From positions 1,302,001 to 1,366,000 of the forward strand of contig NZ_CP026116.1 of assembly GCF_004101845.1 (NCBI RefSeq): a DNA stretch of 64,000 bases, written 5' to 3'. The stretch is from Latilactobacillus curvatus JCM 1096 = DSM 20019. Lineage in GTDB: Bacteria; Bacillota; Bacilli; Lactobacillales; Lactobacillaceae. Shown piece after piece: positions 60,099 to 64,000 of the stretch. The position numbers and the translations under genes are program-made. Under the pieces are notes generated by a model. The model was not told the DNA's origin, searched no databases, and saw only the letters and a list, made by a program, of their open reading frames with translations. Numbering within the stretch: position 1 is the first letter of the stretch; each line of letters begins with the position of its first letter.

Positions 60099-63000
60099 TT
60101 ATTCTTTTGTTTCTTCTTTCATCTGTGCTTCGATGTCACTGATTGAGTAGACATTTTCTGATACAGCGCCGACTGTCTTAGGTTCCATATGACGATACTT
60201 CGCCATACCAGTACCAGCTGGGACAATCTTACCGATGATAACATTTTCTTTCAAACCAAGTAATGGATCGCTCTTACCGCGGATAGAAGCATCCGTTAAG
60301 ACACGTGTTGTCTCTTGGAATGATGCGGCTGATAAGAAACTATTTGTTTCCAATGATGCTTTCGTAATACCAAGCAAGACAGGACGACAAGTAGCAGGTA
60401 CGCCACCGCTAATTAAGGTTTCGTGGTTACGGTCTGTAAATTCACTAATATCCATTAATGTACCAGGTAAGATTTCTGTATCACCCGGATCCATGACACG
60501 GACTTTACGTAGCATTTGACGGACCATAACTTCAACGTGTTTATCGCCGATTTCAACACCTTGCATACGGTAAACTTTTTGAACTTCATGCAAGAGGTAG
60601 TTTTCAGTTGATAAGACGTCACGGACTTTAATTAATTGTTTAGGATCAACAGAACCACCCGTTAACTTAGAACCACGACGAACCATGTCGCCTTCGTTAA
60701 CGATGACGTTGGCTGTGTAAGGCACACTATATGAACGTGTATCTGTTTCACCTTGAACAGTGATTTCACGTGTATGTTCTGCAGGGTTTTCTTCCACCGC
60801 AACAACTTCACCAGTTACTTCAGTGATTGTTGCAAGCCCCTTAGGATTACGCGCTTCGAAAATTTCTTGGATACGAGGCAAACCTTGAGTGATATCTTCA
60901 CCGCCGGCAACCCCACCGGTATGGAAGTTACGCATGGTTAATTGCGTACCAGGTTCACCGATTGATTGAGCTGCGACTGTTCCGACTGCTTCACCAACTT
61001 CAACTTCTTCGCCGTTGGCCATGTTACGACCGTAACATTTTTTGCAGACACCGTGTTTTGTGTTACATGTGAAGACAGAACGAATTGTGACTTCTTCAAC
61101 ACCGGCATCAACAACAGCTTGAGCAAGTTGTTCATCCATTAATTGGTTACGTTGAACCATCACTTCACCCGTTGTTGGATTAACAATGGTCTTCATTGCA
61201 CAACGACCAACAAGACGGTCATACAATGGTTCGATTAATTCATTACCTTCGCGAATTGAGTGAATGAGAAGACCGCGATCAGTCCCACAATCTTCTTCAC
61301 GAATGATAACGTCTTGAGCAACATCAACTAAACGACGTGTTAAGTAACCAGAATCGGCAGTCTTAAGCGCCGTATCAGTCATCCCTTTACGGGCACCATG
61401 GGTAGACATAAACATTTCCATGACAGAGAGGCCTTCACGGAAGTTTGATGTAACAGGAACTTCCATCATCCCACCATTAGGAGCAGCCATCAACCCACGC
61501 ATACCAGCAAGTTGCGTAAAGTTAGAGATGTTACCACGAGCACCAGAATCAGACATCATTGAGATTGGGTTTGTTGGATCAAACGAATCTGTGAGTCGTT
61601 GTTGGATATCGTCTTTAGCATCGTTCCAGATTTCAATAACGCGCGCATGGCGTTCTTCATCTGTAATCAACCCACGACGGAATTGTTTAGAAACCGTTGT
61701 GACTTTCTTATGGGCTTCATCAACAATTTCTTGTTTTTCAGGTAATTGAGGAACATCGGCAACCCCAACTGTTAAACCAGCATGGGTCGCTTGAACGTAG
61801 CCTAAGGTCTTCATATCATCCAATAAGTCAGATGTCCGTTGAACCTTATATACCTTGAAGACTTGCGCGATGATATCACTTAAGAAGCCTTTCTTAAATG
61901 GTAAAATCACTGGGGCACTTGAGAGGTAGTCATGAATATCTTCACCGTTATCGATGAAGTATTTATCTGGCACACCATTCATCAAGTTATCTGTTGTTGG
62001 TTCGTTCAAATATGGGAAGCCAGTTGGCATGATTTCGTTGAACATCACTTTACCAACACTTGTTACCATAATCTTGTGGCGTTGTTCGTCAGGGAATGGA
62101 CGATTATCCATATCAACAACTGACAAACCAATCCGACTGTGTAAATGAACGTGACCTGTTTGATAAGCCATTAAAACTTCGTTTGTATCTTTGAAGATCA
62201 TGCCTTCGCCGAGACTACCTTTTTGTTCAAGCGTTAAGTAGTAGTTCCCTAAAACAACGTCTTGAGAAGGTGTAACGATTGGTTTACCATCTTTTGGTGC
62301 CAAAATATGGTGAGCGGCAAGCATTAACATTCTTGCTTCTGCTTGTGCTTCATCAGATAAAGGTACGTGGATCGCCATTTGATCCCCATCGAAATCGGCA
62401 TTGTAAGCTTCACAAGCTAATGGATGAAGACGGATTGACTTACCATCAACCAGGATTGGTTCGAATGCTTGGATACCAAGTCTATGCAATGTAGGTGCTC
62501 GGTTCAATAGAACTGGGCGTTCCTTGATGACATCTTCTAAAACATCCCAAACATCGTCATCTTGACGATCAATTTTACGTTTTGCATTTTTAATGTTTGA
62601 AGCCATATCGCGTTTCACTAATTCGTGCATGACGAATGGTTTGAACAATTCAAGTGCCATTTCACGTGGTAATCCACATTGATAGAACTTCAATGTAGGA
62701 CCAACATCGATAACGGAACGACCAGAATAATCGACACGTTTACCAAGTAAGTTTTGACGGAAACGACCTTGTTTCCCTTTCAACATGTGTGAAAGAGACT
62801 TCAATGGACGGTTACCAGGTCCAGTAACTGGACGGCCACGACGACCATTATCAATCAAAGCATCAACGGCTTCTTGTAACATCCGTTTTTCGTTTTGAAC
62901 GATGATGCTTGGTGCCATCAAGTCTAACAAACGTTTCAAACGGTTGTTACGGTTGATCACACGACGGTACAAATCATTCAAATCAGATGTGGCAAAACGG

Positions 63001-63740
63001 CCACCTTCCAATTGAACCATCGGACGTAAATCTGGTGGAATAACTGGAATAGCATCCATAACCATCCATTCAGGGTTATTCCCTGATTTACGGAAGGCAT
63101 CTAAGATGTCCAAACGACGGATAGCACGCGTTCTCTTTTGACCTTGTGCTGACTTCAAGTCTTCCTTTAATTCAGCAACTTCGCCTTCAAGATCAACGTC
63201 ACGTAACAATTCTTTGATGGCTTCAGCACCCATCTTAGCGTTAAAACGATTACCGTATTCATCTAATTTTTCACGATATTCACGTTCGGTCATCAGTTGT
63301 TTCTTTTCTAAGGCTGTATCGCCTGGATCAATCACAACGTATGATGCGAAGTAAATAATTTCTTCCAATGCACGAGGGCTCATGTCTAAGACAAGACCCA
63401 TCCGGCTAGGAATCCCTTTAAAGTACCAGATATGTGTTACTGGTGCTGCAAGTTCGATATGTCCCATGCGTTCGCGACGCACTTTTGAACGTGTAACTTC
63501 AACGCCACAACGATCACAGACAATTCCTTTATAACGAATTCGTTTGTACTTACCACAAGCACATTCCCAATCTTTCGTAGGTCCGAAGATTCGTTCATCA
63601 AAAAGGCCATCACGTTCAGGTTTTAAAGTACGGTAGTTGATTGTTTCTGGCTTTTTAACTTCACCATACGACCAACTACGGATTTTATCTGAAGATGCTA
63701 AACCAATTTGCATACTTTCAAACTTATTGACATCTATCAA
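60099..63740 (-). CDS. rpoC: RNA polymerase beta-prime subunit
   Basis: 1213 residues. The catalytic NADFDGDQM motif (Asp triad binding magnesium) lies near residues 447-455. An N-terminal zinc site [20 protein letters not shown] and a second zinc site CGTDRG...[11 protein letters not shown] are present. Start is TTG at 63740, with GAGGAGG about ten bases upstream. It follows rpoB by 32 bases. Confidence 0.98.
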   Translation of the reverse strand: MIDVNKFESMQIGLASSDKIRSWSYGEVKKPETINYRTLKPERDGLFDERIFGPTKDWECACGKYKRIRYKGIVCDRCGVEVTRSKVRRERMGHIELAAPVTHIWYFKGIPSRMGLVLDMSPRALEEIIYFASYVVIDPGDTALEKKQLMTEREYREKLDEYGNRFNAKMGAEAIKELLRDVDLEGEVAELKEDLKSAQGQKRTRAIRRLDILDAFRKSGNNPEWMVMDAIPVIPPDLRPMVQLEGGRFATSDLNDLYRRVINRNNRLKRLLDLMAPSIIVQNEKRMLQEAVDALIDNGRRGRPVTGPGNRPLKSLSHMLKGKQGRFRQNLLGKRVDYSGRSVIDVGPTLKFYQCGLPREMALELFKPFVMHELVKRDMASNIKNAKRKIDRQDDDVWDVLEDVIKERPVLLNRAPTLHRLGIQAFEPILVDGKSIRLHPLACEAYNADFDGDQMAIHVPLSDEAQAEARMLMLAAHHILAPKDGKPIVTPSQDVVLGNYYLTLEQKGSLGEGMIFKDTNEVLMAYQTGHVHLHSRIGLSVVDMDNRPFPDEQRHKIMVTSVGKVMFNEIMPTGFPYLNEPTTDNLMNGVPDKYFIDNGEDIHDYLSSAPVILPFKKGFLSDIIAQVFKVYKVQRTSDLLDDMKTLGYVQATHAGLTVGVADVPQLPEKQEIVDEAHKKVTTVSKQFRRGLITDEERHARVIEIWNDAKDDIQQRLTDSFDPTNPISMMSDSGARGNISNFTQLAGMRGLMAAPNGGMMEVPVTSNFREGLSVMEMFMSTHGARKGMTDTALKTADSGYLTRRLVDVAQDVIIREEDCGTDRGLLIHSIREGNELIEPLYDRLVGRCAMKTIVNPTTGEVMVQRNQLMDEQLAQAVVDAGVEEVTIRSVFTCNTKHGVCKKCYGRNMANGEEVEVGEAVGTVAAQSIGEPGTQLTMRNFHTGGVAGGEDITQGLPRIQEIFEARNPKGLATITEVTGEVVAVEENPAEHTREITVQGETDTRSYSVPYTANVIVNEGDMVRRGSKLTGGSVDPKQLIKVRDVLSTENYLLHEVQKVYRMQGVEIGDKHVEVMVRQMLRKVRVMDPGDTEILPGTLMDISEFTDRNHETLISGGVPATCRPVLLGITKASLETNSFLSAASFQETTRVLTDASIRGKSDPLLGLKENVIIGKIVPAGTGMAKYRHMEPKTVGAVSENVYSISDIEAQMKEETKE

Positions 63741-63772
63741 AGGGCCGACCTCCTCATAATTTATAGCACGCT

Positions 63773-64000
63773 TTATTCAGCAGATGGATCTACTGCATCA
63801 GCATTTGCTGCTTGTGCTTTTTCAGCTTCTTCTTGTGCCTTTTTGGCTTCTTGTTCTTTAGCGTATTTAGATAATGCATCGATGTTTTCGATATCATCAT
63901 CATCGTCCATATCGCGTAATTCAATTTCTTGATTATCGATATCCAAGACCTTCATATCCAAGCCAAGTGATTGTAATTCTTTAACCAATACTCGGAATGA
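63773..64000 (-). CDS. rpoB: RNA polymerase beta subunit, C-terminal end
   Basis: The last 75 codons or so; the gene continues beyond the window. [19 protein letters not shown] is the conserved C-terminal segment that packs against beta-prime. The acidic MDDDDD and the Ala/Glu/Lys-rich tail are typical of lactobacilli. Confidence 0.97.
   Translation of the reverse strand, partial: SFRVLVKELQSLGLDMKVLDIDNQEIELRDMDDDDDIENIDALSKYAKEQEAKKAQEEAEKAQAANADAVDPSAE

Overview
The window comes from a low-GC lactic acid bacterium of the genus Latilactobacillus (formerly the Lactobacillus sakei/curvatus group). The evidence is the 16S rRNA gene on the minus strand, whose variable region near the 5' end reads like L. 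curvatus from memory (species call tentative), Firmicutes-type promoters and Shine-Dalgarno (SD) sites, and gene content such as phenolic acid decarboxylase and ECF transporter genes next to the ribosomal clusters.

Layout. 1-1100: the end of a Bcr/CflA-type drug exporter and a thioredoxin gene. 1105-6400: one complete rRNA operon (minus strand, 16S-23S-5S, no tRNA) with two tandem promoters. 6400-33700: an accessory and housekeeping region. It holds an ABC-F ATPase with an attenuator and leader peptide, an anion permease, a secreted 3D-domain protein, an Eis-like acetyltransferase, phenolic acid decarboxylase with its PadR operator, a Na+/H+ antiporter divergent from a P-type ATPase, a nucleoid protein, a lipase-like protein, a MerR protein fused to a membrane anchor and zinc ribbon, a MacB/FtsX-like ABC exporter, a nitroreductase, an Hsp31/DJ-1 protein, an ArsR-reductase pair, a GntR/6-phospho-beta-glucosidase/PTS beta-glucoside locus and a lipid kinase. 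33800-53350: the ribosomal superoperon on the minus strand, in order rpsJ to rplQ with secY, adk, infA and rpoA, then ecfA1-ecfA2-ecfT, truA, rplM and rpsI. A decayed serine recombinase gene separates ecfT from truA. 53500-55250: a cysteine hydrolase and an RsgA GTPase. 55900-59050: the str operon (rpsL-rpsG-fusA). 59300-64000: a prepilin peptidase, rpoC and the 3' end of rpoB.

Two signals are not explained by genes. First, the 0.5 kb between the convergent rsgA and fusA terminators can fold, on the minus strand, into a large RNA. Its 3' part has the acceptor, D and T arms of a tRNA, with a roughly 100-nt insertion in place of the anticodon arm, and three separate hairpins expose nearly the same CCUCCC loop. 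Second, three intergenic sites within 8.4 kb each carry two tandem copies of a 115-bp structured repeat (six copies, three subtypes). The stems differ in sequence but keep their complementarity, and each pair abuts the stop codon of a minus-strand gene and is followed by a terminator.

Several transcripts also appear to be regulated through their 5' leaders: the ABC-F gene, the Na+/H+ antiporter, the P-type ATPase, the 3D-domain gene (apparent ATT start), rplM and infA.
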